Source of the DNA: an uncultured Clostridia bacterium
GTDB taxonomy: Bacteria; Bacillota; Clostridia; Christensenellales; Borkfalkiaceae
Assembly: GCA_904501795.1 (NCBI GenBank)
Contig: CAJGCK010000007.1
Coordinates: 1-30,094, forward strand
DNA length: 30,094 bases
Direction: 5' to 3'
Below are positions 1-8,179 of this stretch, in pieces (the first letter of the stretch is position 1; each line of letters begins with the position of its first letter). Made by a program: the position numbers and the translations under genes. The notes below the pieces were generated by a model. That model saw only the letters and a list, made by a program, of their open reading frames with translations. It did no database searches and was not told the DNA's origin.

Positions 1-330
1 AAAGCCCTTTCTTTGTTTGACAAAAAAGAGTTGGACTGTTTTGAATACAAATATTTCAAAAGACAAAATAAAGAGTATTTTGAACGTTTTGATTGTTCGA
101 GTAGAGCTTATTTTAGAAAACAAATAAAACTAATCAACTCGTTTGCTATGGCGTTAGACAATGTTGGGGTTACGGACAAATTCTTTATAGGGAACTGTCT
201 TTCGTTAGACTTTTTCAAAGAACTACTAAAAAGGACGGTTGAATATGAAGAAAGGAGCAATAAAAACAAGCCTAAGAAAAAGCCCCTTCAAATATTACCG
301 CCCGTAATTTCTAAGGAAAAGATAGCTTAA
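1..330 (+). CDS. Phage sigma-like / late transcription regulator, 5' partial
   Basis: The reading frame is open to the left edge, so the start lies outside the window. The first possible internal start is TTG at 13. The visible part is small, charged and rich in Lys, Phe and Tyr. A central segment around DCSSRAYFRKQIKL resembles the recognition-helix region of the small sigma-70 region-4-like regulators (ArpU type) found just upstream of terminase genes in Clostridia phages. The C-terminus is a Lys-rich tail. Position before terL fits a late-gene activator. The family call is pattern recognition, not a demonstrated match. Its stop codon abuts the stop codon of the convergent gene on the minus strand with no gap. 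Confidence 0.5.
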   Translation, partial: KALSLFDKKELDCFEYKYFKRQNKEYFERFDCSSRAYFRKQIKLINSFAMALDNVGVTDKFFIGNCLSLDFFKELLKRTVEYEERSNKNKPKKKPLQILPPVISKEKIA

Positions 331-1062
331 CTATTCGTAATCGTTTTCGTCGTAATAATAGGTTTGTTTGACGGGTTTAACGTTTTTTCGAAGAGCGAGC
401 GCAAGGGTTATTAGCCCGGCGGAGAGCAGACAAGCGATTATAGTTATGCGCAAGGTCGTTAAATTTTCGCTCGGCTCGGCTTCAGGGATAATAGGCTCTT
501 CTTCGGGAATAAAGGTTAAAGGGTTGGGGTGATTTTCTAAGGTAAACGGAAAAAGCCCCGTTTCTTCAACGTAACCTAGACGGCCGTTAAAACATACGTA
601 GTATAGGGTTGTTTTGGTGTTTTCGTTAACGTAATTTCCAAGAAAGGTTAGATTACGGTTTTCGAAAAGATAACAAACGGGCGAGGAAAGAGAGGGGTCG
701 GCGTATAAAACGCACGGCGCACAGGTAGTAAGCGTTAAACGTGGATAAGGGTTGGCAACGGAAAGGTCATCTTTATATAGCATATCGAAAGGTACGTATC
801 CGTCGATAGCAAGCGTTCCGTCGTCGCCAAGATATTCAACGTGCGCAAAAGTTTCACCTATAGATAAAACTTTAACGTAATAGGTGTAAGGCAAATAAAA
901 AAGAAGTTGCGTGCCTAGTTGGTCTAAATAAATAGGCGTATCCGTGGTAATTACACGCAGATATTCGTTAGAAGAAAGCGCGCGCGCAATTTTTTTAGGT
1001 GTATAAAGCGCGGATAAGAACGCCGTAATCAATAGCACTATTAAAGCGGTGCGTTTAAACAT
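331..1062 (-). CDS. Membrane-anchored exported protein with SH3-like repeats, moron-like
   Basis: Predicted 243 residues. The N-terminus is a signal peptide or anchor (MFKR, then a hydrophobic stretch to about residue 20). An extracellular region of about 30-205 has two beta-rich stretches that read like bacterial SH3 domains (around YLDQLGTQLLFYLPYTYYVKV and the later CVLYADPSLSSPVCYLF part). A Pro/Glu-rich spacer follows, then a transmembrane helix at about 205-225 and a short cytoplasmic tail rich in Tyr, Asp and Glu. The start has a GAGG ribosome site, and TATAAT lies on the minus strand at 1093-1098, so it probably has its own promoter. It is the only minus-strand gene in the phage block, as expected of a lysogenic-conversion gene. 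No specific function is recognised; cell-wall binding is an inference from the SH3-like fold. Confidence 0.6.
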   Translation of the reverse strand: MFKRTALIVLLITAFLSALYTPKKIARALSSNEYLRVITTDTPIYLDQLGTQLLFYLPYTYYVKVLSIGETFAHVEYLGDDGTLAIDGYVPFDMLYKDDLSVANPYPRLTLTTCAPCVLYADPSLSSPVCYLFENRNLTFLGNYVNENTKTTLYYVCFNGRLGYVEETGLFPFTLENHPNPLTFIPEEEPIIPEAEPSENLTTLRITIIACLLSAGLITLALALRKNVKPVKQTYYYDENDYE

Positions 1063-1156
1063 AATAATTCCTCGTGTTTTTCGGTAAGCCCCATTATACA
1101 GTCAAACAAAGGGGTAAAAACCCAAAAAAACATCGCAAAAAAGGTAAATATGTAGA

Positions 1157-2590
1157 ATGCAAAACGTTATATCACAAATCAAAAAAATAGAAGAAGAACT
1201 TCAAAAAAGAAAAGGTAAAAACAAGCTTGCAACGTATAACGTAGGCGATAAAATTCACGAAAAGCAGGTGGCGTTTCATAAATGCACTAAAAAGAACCGA
1301 TGGGTTTTTGGTGGTAACCGAAGCGGAAAAACAGAGTGTGGTGCGGTAGAAGCGGTGTACTTGGCGCGCGGTATTCACCCTTATAAACAAAATAAAAATA
1401 ACGTTTTCGGTTGGGTAGTATCTTTGTCGCAACAGGTTCAGCGAGACGTTGCACAAGCAAAAATATTAGACTATTTGTGCCCTTCGTGGATAGAAGACGT
1501 TACGATGCTAAGTGGTAAAAAGGACAGTTTAAGGTACGGTGTCATAGACCAAATTCGTATAAAAAACGTTTTTGGCGGAACTAGTATTATAGGTTTTAAG
1601 TCGTGCGACCAAGGTCGCGAAAAGTTTCAGGGCAGTTCGCTTGACTTCGTTTGGTTTGATGAAGAACCCCCGAAAGACGTTTACGACGAATGCCGTATGC
1701 GAGTACTCGATAAGCGTGGCGAAATATTCGGCACGATGACACCGCTTAAAGGGCTGACTTTTATTTACGATGAAATATATTTAAATTCGTTAAACAGTAA
1801 AGAAGTTTGGTACGAGTTTATGGAGTGGGGGGACAACCCCTTTTTAGACGCCGAAGAAGTAAAAGAACTTTCAGCATCCTTATCGCAAGACCAGTTAGAA
1901 AGCCGAAAATACGGTAGATTTAAAAGCGGAACGGGGTTAGTATACCCCGAGTTTGACGAAAACGTTCACGTTATAGAACCTTTTGAAGTTCCACTCGACT
2001 GGCAAGACGTCTTATCGATAGACCCAGGGCTTAACAATCCGCTTTCAGCGCATTGGTACGCGGTAGACTTTGACGGCAACGTCTATGCGGTTGCGGAGCA
2101 CTACGAAGCGGGAAAGGATATTCTTTATCACTCTGAAAAAATAAAAGAAATATCTAAAAGGTTAAACTGGCATACTGATGGACAGGGCAGAATTCAAGCG
2201 TTGATAGATAGTGCGGCAAATCAAAGAACTTTGGCAAGCAACAAAAGCGTTACCGAACTGTTTTACGATTACGGAATATTGGCAAACCCCAAAGTCAACA
2301 AAGATTTGTTCAGTGGAATTCAACGGGTTAAACAGTATCTAAACGTAAATTCTTCGCACCCGAAACTATACGTTTTCAAAAGTTGCGTAAATCTTATACG
2401 CGAACTAAAAAGTTACTGGTGGGGCGACGGTGATACGCCGAAAAAATACGACGATCACTGTCTGGACGAGTTGAGATATTATTTAATGAATAAGCCTTCG
2501 CCAAAAAAGGTTAAGCAGGTAAAAACACAAATACAATTAGACAAGGAGCGAAGAATAAGAAACATAAAAAATGCGAGAAAAAACTACTGA
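1157..2590 (+). CDS. terL: Phage terminase large subunit (TerL)
   Basis: 477 residues, normal for the family. TerL is the ATP-driven motor and nuclease that packages phage DNA into the prohead through the portal. The N-terminal ATPase has the deviant Walker A GGNRSGKT (52-59) and Walker B DFVWFDEE (163-170), with an FGTMTP coupling-type motif at about 191-196. The C-terminal RNase H-like nuclease has acidic residues at SIDPG (Asp289), LIDSAA (Asp351) and DDHCLDE (432-438). All expected catalytic positions are present. The ATG at 1157 follows a weak AAGG site. It overlaps the next gene by 20 bases, so the two are probably translationally coupled. The run-in from upstream crosses the antisense SH3 gene, and I see no strong promoter directly before it. 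Confidence 0.95.
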   Translation: MQNVISQIKKIEEELQKRKGKNKLATYNVGDKIHEKQVAFHKCTKKNRWVFGGNRSGKTECGAVEAVYLARGIHPYKQNKNNVFGWVVSLSQQVQRDVAQAKILDYLCPSWIEDVTMLSGKKDSLRYGVIDQIRIKNVFGGTSIIGFKSCDQGREKFQGSSLDFVWFDEEPPKDVYDECRMRVLDKRGEIFGTMTPLKGLTFIYDEIYLNSLNSKEVWYEFMEWGDNPFLDAEEVKELSASLSQDQLESRKYGRFKSGTGLVYPEFDENVHVIEPFEVPLDWQDVLSIDPGLNNPLSAHWYAVDFDGNVYAVAEHYEAGKDILYHSEKIKEISKRLNWHTDGQGRIQALIDSAANQRTLASNKSVTELFYDYGILANPKVNKDLFSGIQRVKQYLNVNSSHPKLYVFKSCVNLIRELKSYWWGDGDTPKKYDDHCLDELRYYLMNKPSPKKVKQVKTQIQLDKERRIRNIKNARKNY

Positions 2591-2858
2591 TAAAACAAGC
2601 GATAAAAAAATAAAAACCGCCCTTATCAAGAAAGCGCTAGGTTACGACTGCACGGAAGTAGTAGAAGAATACGTAAGCGGTGAAGAAGGGGAAATCAAAC
2701 TAACTAAGAAAAAGGTTACCAAAAAAAACGTCCCGCCGGATATCAGCGCGATAAAAATTCTATTATGTGAAGAAGAAAAAGACCTGTCGAGCATGACGGA
2801 CGAGCAACTAAACGCGGAGAAAGAGCGGTTGTTAAAATTGTTAAAAGAAAATTATTAA
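2571..2858 (+). CDS. Small terminase-subunit-like phage protein
   Basis: 95 residues, highly charged, starting inside the 3' end of terL. The middle carries KALGYDCTEVVEEYV, then a Lys-rich beta segment and VPPDISAIKILL. This resembles the C-terminal part of small terminase subunits and related phage DNA-binding proteins, in which ALGY, EV, a KK-rich strand and PPD appear in that order. The C-terminus is an amphipathic Glu/Lys helix (about 72-95), often used for oligomerisation. It lacks a clear N-terminal helix-turn-helix. The position after rather than before terL is unusual for TerS, so a packaging accessory protein is equally possible. No strong ribosome site precedes the ATG, which fits coupling to terL. 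Confidence 0.55.
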   Translation: MREKTTDKTSDKKIKTALIKKALGYDCTEVVEEYVSGEEGEIKLTKKKVTKKNVPPDISAIKILLCEEEKDLSSMTDEQLNAEKERLLKLLKENY

Positions 2859-2868
2859 GGAGAAAAAA

Positions 2869-4743
2869 ATGCAAAAGCAATCAACTACGGTTAAACTTCC
2901 CACCGACGAAAAGGAAAGGGATAAGTTTATAGCAAAACTAGTAGCAGAAACGGAAGCCGAGTTTTCAAGGCGACAAAAAATTAGGCTATCCTACGAAAGA
3001 CAGTGGCAGTTAAACACCAACTTTTTAGTCGGTAACCAATACTGCGAAGTGGATAGGCGTGGCGAGATAGTCAACCAAGACAAAAATTTCTATTGGCAAA
3101 ACCGCGGTGTTTTCAACCACGTTGCGCCTATTATAGAAACGCGTCTTGCGAAGTTGTCAAGAGTATCGCCGATAATTTCGGTGCGGTCTAGAACGGACGA
3201 CGATAGTGACGTTCAAAACGCAACGCTTGCCGAACGTCTAGTCGAAGAAGCGTTAAATAGGATAGACGCTAAAGAAGTGGTAAGGCAAGTTACCGGTTGG
3301 AGCGAAACTTGTGGAACTGGTTTTTATAAAATCACGTGGGACGGCAACGGCGGTGACAAGATAGGCACGTTAAACGGCGAAAACGTTATGGAAGGTGAAG
3401 TAAAACTTATTCCCGTTTCGCCCTTCGAGATATTTCCCGATAATTTATATACCGAAAAATTATGCGACTTAAAGAGTATAATTCACGCCAAAGCGGTTAA
3501 CGTAGACGTGATTGAAAAGATGTATTCGGTAAAATTACCCGGCGAAGAAATAGGCGTGTTCGACTTATGCGTTCAAAACAGTACTCGTAGAAAAGACGGG
3601 TTTATTAGAACGGTAAACGATTCTAAAATAGTTATCGAACGTTACGATGCGCCGACAAGCGAGTATCCAAACGGTAGATTAATAACGGTAGCGGGTGGAA
3701 AACTGCTATATTACGGCGAACTTCCGTATGTAAACGGCACACACGAAACGCGCGCTTTCCCGTTCGTAAAACAAGTTTCTATACCTGTCAACGGCTGTTT
3801 TTACGGCGCAAGCGTAATAGAAAGGCTAATCCCTATACAACGGGCTTTTAACGCGGTAAAAAATAGAAAGCACGAGTTTATAAACCGCTTATCGTCGGGG
3901 GTAATGATGGTCGAAGACGGCTCGATTAACGTAGACGATTTAGCAGAAGAAGGCTTGTCACCAGGCAAAATTTTAGTGTATAGGCAAGGCGCAAACAAGC
4001 CCGAGATATTGAGTGAAAATTCACTACCCAAAGACTTTAACGAAGAAGAGCAACGACTTCTTGAAGAATTTGTTGCGGTGAGTGGTGTAAGTGAAGTGTC
4101 AACGAGTTCTAACAACGCCAAAATATCAAGCGGAAGCGCGCTTGAAATACTTATAAGTCAAGACAACGAGCGTATGACTATGGTTGCTGAAATAATAAGA
4201 AAGTGTTATTTAGAGATTTCGCAACAAATCTTAAGACTTTACGCGCAGTTTTTGAACGGCGTTAAAGTTATAAGGAGCCAAGACGAGTTCAATAAAACCA
4301 AAATATTCTATGCGGGGAAAGATGCCTTCGCATCTGACGACGTGTATTTAGAAAACGAAAACGAACTTATTTACACACCAACGCAAAAGCGCGAAATAAT
4401 TTTTAAACTTTACGAAAGCGGATTGCTTCTAAACGAAGAAGGCGTTTTACGTCCTACCGTAAAAGAAAAAGTGTTGGCACTTTTAGGCTATAAAGACTTA
4501 GACGGCAGAAAAGGCGTTTCGGGTCTACAAGAAGAAAAAGCGGTTTCAGAAAACGCTAAACTCAAAAACGGGTATCTTGCCGTAGAAGAAATAGACGACG
4601 ACCAAATTCACTTAGACGAGCACACAAGGTACGTTTTAAGCGAATACGAACAGCTTAGCAAAAAGCACAAAGACAATTTAATGGCTCACATAAAAGAGCA
4701 CAAAGCAAAGATAAACGGCATCAAAGCCGAAAAAGAGATTTAA
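2869..4743 (+). CDS. Phage portal protein
   Basis: 624 residues. Portal proteins form the dodecameric ring at one capsid vertex through which DNA enters and leaves. The N-terminal part includes WQLNTNFLVGNQY (about 46-58) and the NHVAPIIETRLAKLSRVSPI segment, typical of large portals of short-tailed phages (P22-like group). A central clip/wing region and the IERLIPIQRAFNAVKNRKHEF stem-type helix (about 320-340) follow. The C-terminal third is helical, with SSGSALEILISQDNERM (about 420-435). It lies between terminase and scaffold, the standard order. The AAGGAG ribosome site overlaps the stop codon of the preceding gene. The family call is strong; assignment to the P22-like subgroup is less certain. 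Confidence 0.9.
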   Translation: MQKQSTTVKLPTDEKERDKFIAKLVAETEAEFSRRQKIRLSYERQWQLNTNFLVGNQYCEVDRRGEIVNQDKNFYWQNRGVFNHVAPIIETRLAKLSRVSPIISVRSRTDDDSDVQNATLAERLVEEALNRIDAKEVVRQVTGWSETCGTGFYKITWDGNGGDKIGTLNGENVMEGEVKLIPVSPFEIFPDNLYTEKLCDLKSIIHAKAVNVDVIEKMYSVKLPGEEIGVFDLCVQNSTRRKDGFIRTVNDSKIVIERYDAPTSEYPNGRLITVAGGKLLYYGELPYVNGTHETRAFPFVKQVSIPVNGCFYGASVIERLIPIQRAFNAVKNRKHEFINRLSSGVMMVEDGSINVDDLAEEGLSPGKILVYRQGANKPEILSENSLPKDFNEEEQRLLEEFVAVSGVSEVSTSSNNAKISSGSALEILISQDNERMTMVAEIIRKCYLEISQQILRLYAQFLNGVKVIRSQDEFNKTKIFYAGKDAFASDDVYLENENELIYTPTQKREIIFKLYESGLLLNEEGVLRPTVKEKVLALLGYKDLDGRKGVSGLQEEKAVSENAKLKNGYLAVEEIDDDQIHLDEHTRYVLSEYEQLSKKHKDNLMAHIKEHKAKINGIKAEKEI

Positions 4744-4754
4744 GGAGAAAATCA

Positions 4755-5180
4755 ATGGAAGAAGCAATAAATGAACAAATGGAAATATCGGCGCAACCCG
4801 CGGAGGCGGAAGAAACTTTAGGCGCGACGGACAAACCCATCTCATTAGGGAAATTTAAAGACGTGCAGTCTTTACTTTCCGCCTATAATTCTTTACAAGC
4901 TGAATTTACCAAACGCTGTCAGCGACTAAAGCAATTAGAAGGTCAACAAGTCGACAAGGAACAAGCCCCGACGCAAGAAGTTATAACGCAAGAAGAAGGT
5001 ACAACTCTTTCGGAAACGGAAATACTGAAAGAATACCTTAAAGGAGTGTTACAGCTAAAACCACAAGCCGTTGTAATAGACGGCGCGGGGGCAGGGCTTT
5101 CCACCCCGCCCCAAAAAATAAAAGACGTTTCCACGGCGGGTAGTCTTGCCAGGGAAATGTTTTCAAAAAACAGCAATTAA
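4755..5180 (+). CDS. Phage scaffolding-like protein
   Basis: 141 residues, acidic and low complexity at both ends. A central helix, LGKFKDVQSLLSAYNSLQAE followed by FTKRCQRLKQLE (about 31-62), is a pattern I associate with scaffold-like proteins placed between portal and capsid genes in Clostridia phages. A Gln/Glu/Thr-rich linker and a Gly/Ala-rich segment follow. Scaffold proteins direct capsid assembly and then leave the particle. A clear AAGGAG site precedes the ATG and the gene sits 11 bases after portal. The function rests mainly on position, size and composition. Confidence 0.65.
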   Translation: MEEAINEQMEISAQPAEAEETLGATDKPISLGKFKDVQSLLSAYNSLQAEFTKRCQRLKQLEGQQVDKEQAPTQEVITQEEGTTLSETEILKEYLKGVLQLKPQAVVIDGAGAGLSTPPQKIKDVSTAGSLAREMFSKNSN

Positions 5181-5193
5181 TTAAGGAGAAAAC

Positions 5194-6360
5194 ATGGCAG
5201 TAACGTTATCAAACGCAGATAAAGCGTTAAAAACATTTTATTTAGAAGCAGTTGCAGAGCAACTCAATACCAAAGCAAACCCGTTGTTATCGGCAATCGG
5301 TCAAACCACCGATGACGTATGGGGCAAAGAAGTTAAAAAACTAGCGATTTACGGTATGAACGGTGGCGTAGGTGCAGGCACGGAAGACGGCGACCTCCCC
5401 GATTCCGCATCAAACAACTACGAACAGTTTGTTGTAACCTTAAAGAACTTATACGGCACTATCGAAATTTCGGATAAAGCAGTGAGGGCGTCTGAAAACA
5501 ACTCTGGCGCGTTCGTAAGTTTACTAAACGCCGAGATGGAAGGACTACTTAAAGCAAGTTCGTTCAACTTTGGCAGAATGTTGTTCGGCGACGGAAGTGG
5601 AAAACTAGCAACCGTTATATCGGCGAACTCTAACGTAGTTACGGTAGACTCGGTTAAAAACCTTATCGAAGGCATGAAAATCGACGTAAGAACTTCTACC
5701 GGCGACGTAGTTGAAGGCGCGCAAGGTAAGAGAATAATCTCTTTAGATAGAGTAAACAAAACCGTAACGTTGTCTTCAGCAGTAGCGGGGATAACCGAAG
5801 ATGCAATTATAACCGTTCAAGGCTCGTTCAACAATGAAATCACCGGACTCGGCGCGATTTTCGGTTCAGGCAACACCTTGTACGGACTTGACAAGAGTAA
5901 ACATTCTTGGCTTAACCCGTACGTAAAAACTTCGGCGGGCGAAATCAGTGAAAGCGTTATTCAAACGGCGCTTGACACCATCGAAGAAAACAGCGGTAGC
6001 GCGGTAAACTTTATCGTATGCTCTTGGGGTGTAAGACGTGCAATACAAAACTTATTCGCTCAAAGCAAACGTATTACCGACACGGTAGAACTAAGCGGTG
6101 GCTACAAAACTATTAGTTACAACGGAATTCCTATCGTTGCGGATAGATTTTGTCCGGAAGGAACTATGTATTTACTCAATACCGAAGACTTTAAGTTACA
6201 TCAATTATGCGATTGGCAATGGCTTGAAGGTGAAGACGGAAAGGTATTAAAACAAGTAGCGGGCAAACCCGTTTACACGGCAACTTTAGTTAAATACGCA
6301 GACCTTATTTGCGCTCGTCCCATAGGACAAGGCATGATAAGCGGAATTACCGAAGCCTAA
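5194..6360 (+). CDS. Phage major capsid protein, HK97-like fold
   Basis: 388 residues; the main shell subunit. The N-terminal arm (about 1-40) begins LSNADKALKTFYLEAVAEQL. A loop rich in Gly and Asp (GGVGAGTEDGDLPDSASNNY, about 55-75) and a long spine-helix-like stretch (about 100-130) follow. A beta-rich insertion (about 138-205, VVTVDSVKNLIEGMKIDV) precedes the C-terminal A-domain with NFIVCSWGVRRAIQ and GIPIVADRFCPEG. This arrangement fits SU10-type/DUF5309-like capsids. No N-terminal protease domain is fused and no separate protease gene is seen, so prohead maturation may not need cleavage. It has a strong AAGGAG site. A perfect hairpin follows the stop codon. Confidence 0.9.
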   Translation: MAVTLSNADKALKTFYLEAVAEQLNTKANPLLSAIGQTTDDVWGKEVKKLAIYGMNGGVGAGTEDGDLPDSASNNYEQFVVTLKNLYGTIEISDKAVRASENNSGAFVSLLNAEMEGLLKASSFNFGRMLFGDGSGKLATVISANSNVVTVDSVKNLIEGMKIDVRTSTGDVVEGAQGKRIISLDRVNKTVTLSSAVAGITEDAIITVQGSFNNEITGLGAIFGSGNTLYGLDKSKHSWLNPYVKTSAGEISESVIQTALDTIEENSGSAVNFIVCSWGVRRAIQNLFAQSKRITDTVELSGGYKTISYNGIPIVADRFCPEGTMYLLNTEDFKLHQLCDWQWLEGEDGKVLKQVAGKPVYTATLVKYADLICARPIGQGMISGITEA

Positions 6361-6367
6361 AACTGAT

Positions 6368-6393
6368 ATTGCGTCGGGCTTGCCCGACGCAAT
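6368..6393 (+). other. Perfect hairpin after the capsid gene
   Basis: An 11-base stem (ATTGCGTCGGG pairing with CCCGACGCAAT) closes a four-base loop, starting 7 bases after the capsid stop codon. No U-run follows, so it is a poor intrinsic terminator. It could stabilise the capsid mRNA end or lower downstream expression relative to capsid. Confidence 0.75.
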
Positions 6394-6417
6394 AATTAAA
6401 TTACGAGGAGAAAACTT

Positions 6418-6966
6418 ATGACCATAAAAGACATAGTAAAACTTTGTGCGGTGTATTTAAACAAAGAAGACTTACTTAAAGACGAACAATTTTTAAGCAA
6501 CCAGGCGCTTAGAGAAACCAACGTGCTAACCGTGTGCGCCAACGTGGTGATAAGCGAGTTAGCCTGTTCGTATTTACCGCTTATAAAGAGTGAAAAGGTT
6601 ACGGCAAACGGAAAAAGAGTGTATTATTCATCGCTAAACGAAAGGGCGCTTGAAATACTTTCCGTAAAAGACGAGCAGGGGGAAGACCTTTCGTTCACGG
6701 TGTTAAACGAATACGTTACGGTTCCGCAATCACAGGTGGTGGTGGAGTATAGGTATTTACCGTCCAACTACGGCTTGTGCGATGAAATCGGGTACGCGGA
6801 AGAAAAAGTTCCCTTACGTCTTATCGCATACGGCACTATTGCGGAATATCTTTTGACAGAGCGCGCTTTTGAAGAAAGCCTAACTTGGCGCAACCGTTAT
6901 AACGATATGCTTTCAATAATGGTTTTGCCAAAGAATTCAAAGATAAGACCAAGGAGTTTCGTATGA
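6418..6966 (+). CDS. Probable head-tail connector / adaptor protein
   Basis: 182 residues. An N-terminal helical region (about 1-60) is followed by a beta-rich middle (about 62-115; KRVYYSSLNERALEILSVKD, then VVVEYRYLP) and a C-terminal helical segment (about 120-170; PLRLIAYGTIAEYLLTERAF). This helix-beta-helix layout and its place directly after the capsid gene match neck adaptor proteins that bind beneath the portal. The ATG follows a good GAGGAG site. The gene overlaps the next one by four bases (ATGA). Sequence identity to a named family is not clear to me, so the role is inferred from layout and synteny. Confidence 0.6.
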   Translation: MTIKDIVKLCAVYLNKEDLLKDEQFLSNQALRETNVLTVCANVVISELACSYLPLIKSEKVTANGKRVYYSSLNERALEILSVKDEQGEDLSFTVLNEYVTVPQSQVVVEYRYLPSNYGLCDEIGYAEEKVPLRLIAYGTIAEYLLTERAFEESLTWRNRYNDMLSIMVLPKNSKIRPRSFV

Positions 6967-8168
6967 GAAATATAACAATAACACCTGTGCACAAAGAAGA
7001 ACGCACGTTAAAGATAAAAGACTTCTCTTTTTATACTGATTTTGCAGTTAATACTTACGCCGAAGAAAAGTTATACTCGGCAAAAATGGGCGAAGAACTT
7101 TTATGCGCAAGCGAAAACGGGTTTAGCAAAATTTATAGTTGTCAAAACAAAATTTTGTTATACGGGAAAGACGGTAAAATTTATCAGTTCAAAAATGGTA
7201 AATTCGTAGAGTTCAGCATGCAAAAGTTCCACTCTGCCCCCGAAATTTTTTCCGTAACGTTATCGGGCGTACCGTCGGTGGCAATAGCCGAAAACGGCCA
7301 CGGCGTTATCGTTGGCGACAGCCATGCTTACGTAACGTTACCAAAGGGGAACGGCTACTTATATTATAACGGCGTGTTGTTTTGTGCTGACGGCGATAAA
7401 ATCCGTTTCGGTGGCGATTTCGATTATTCGGGTTACACGGTAAATTTAAAAACGGCGGGATTTATAGGCGTTTACGGTAAAGGGAAAATACTAAAACTTA
7501 TTTCGGCGCAAGACAAAATCATAGTTTTTTGTCAGCACGGGATAGCCTACTTATACCCCGAAGGCGACAGGTTTGAATATCGCCTAGAAACGACCACTTT
7601 TGAGTTTAGCGGTGTAGATGAAAAATCTATTGTTAGTTTTAACGGTTGCACGTATTTTTTGCGCAACGGTAAACTTTGCGTCTTTTCATCAACCGGAATA
7701 AACGAATTATCTCTTCCTTCTCGCCCGTTAAACTGCATATCTAACGCCGTAAACTATTACGGACTTTGTATGTTTAATTACGGCGACGGCGTTTTCGTTT
7801 TCGACACGGTAAAGAAAAACAGTTTTTATCTTCCTGCAAAAGCCTTATCAATCGCAACGGGCGGGTATTTTTTGACGGAAAAGGGCGAAATAAAAGTCTT
7901 TTCACTAGTCAAAAACGCCTATGACGGCAGTTGGGAAAGCCTTCCGTTAGACCTAGGTACGTACGAAGAAAAAACCGTTTATAGAATAGTGTTTTATTGC
8001 TCTGCGCCTGTAACTTTGCGAATAAAAAGCGAGCGCGGTGAGAGAGAAATTCGTAGTGACGGCGGACTGAAGAGCGCGAGAATATCTTTGCTAGGCAAAA
8101 CGTTTTCTTTAACTGTAAACGGCGACAGTGCGGAAGTTTCGGGAATTAAAATTTATTATAGGATATAG
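6963..8168 (+). CDS. Beta-propeller-like phage neck or DNA-stabilisation protein
   Basis: 401 residues, almost entirely short beta strands separated by Gly/Asp/Asn turns. Repeated blade-like phrases occur, such as KILLYGKDGKIYQFKNGKFV, GYLYYNGVLFCADGDKIRFG, KIIVFCQHGIAYLYPEGDRF and GCTYFLRNGKLCVFSSTGI, giving roughly five to seven repeats. The C-terminal 60 residues (YRIVFYCSAPVTLRIKSE onward) form a separate beta-sandwich-like region ending IKIYYRI. The packaged-DNA stabilisation or tail-hub proteins of P22-like phages (gp10 type) sit in this position and are propellers, which suggests the same role. The blade count and homology were not computed. Confidence 0.55.
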   Translation: MRNITITPVHKEERTLKIKDFSFYTDFAVNTYAEEKLYSAKMGEELLCASENGFSKIYSCQNKILLYGKDGKIYQFKNGKFVEFSMQKFHSAPEIFSVTLSGVPSVAIAENGHGVIVGDSHAYVTLPKGNGYLYYNGVLFCADGDKIRFGGDFDYSGYTVNLKTAGFIGVYGKGKILKLISAQDKIIVFCQHGIAYLYPEGDRFEYRLETTTFEFSGVDEKSIVSFNGCTYFLRNGKLCVFSSTGINELSLPSRPLNCISNAVNYYGLCMFNYGDGVFVFDTVKKNSFYLPAKALSIATGGYFLTEKGEIKVFSLVKNAYDGSWESLPLDLGTYEEKTVYRIVFYCSAPVTLRIKSERGEREIRSDGGLKSARISLLGKTFSLTVNGDSAEVSGIKIYYRI

Positions 8169-8179
8169 GAGATACGACA

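Noticed and set aside
1089..1126. CCCC/GGGG and GGGT/ACCC pairings as a terminator before terL
   Set aside because: The stems are short and no T-run follows on either strand at the proper place.
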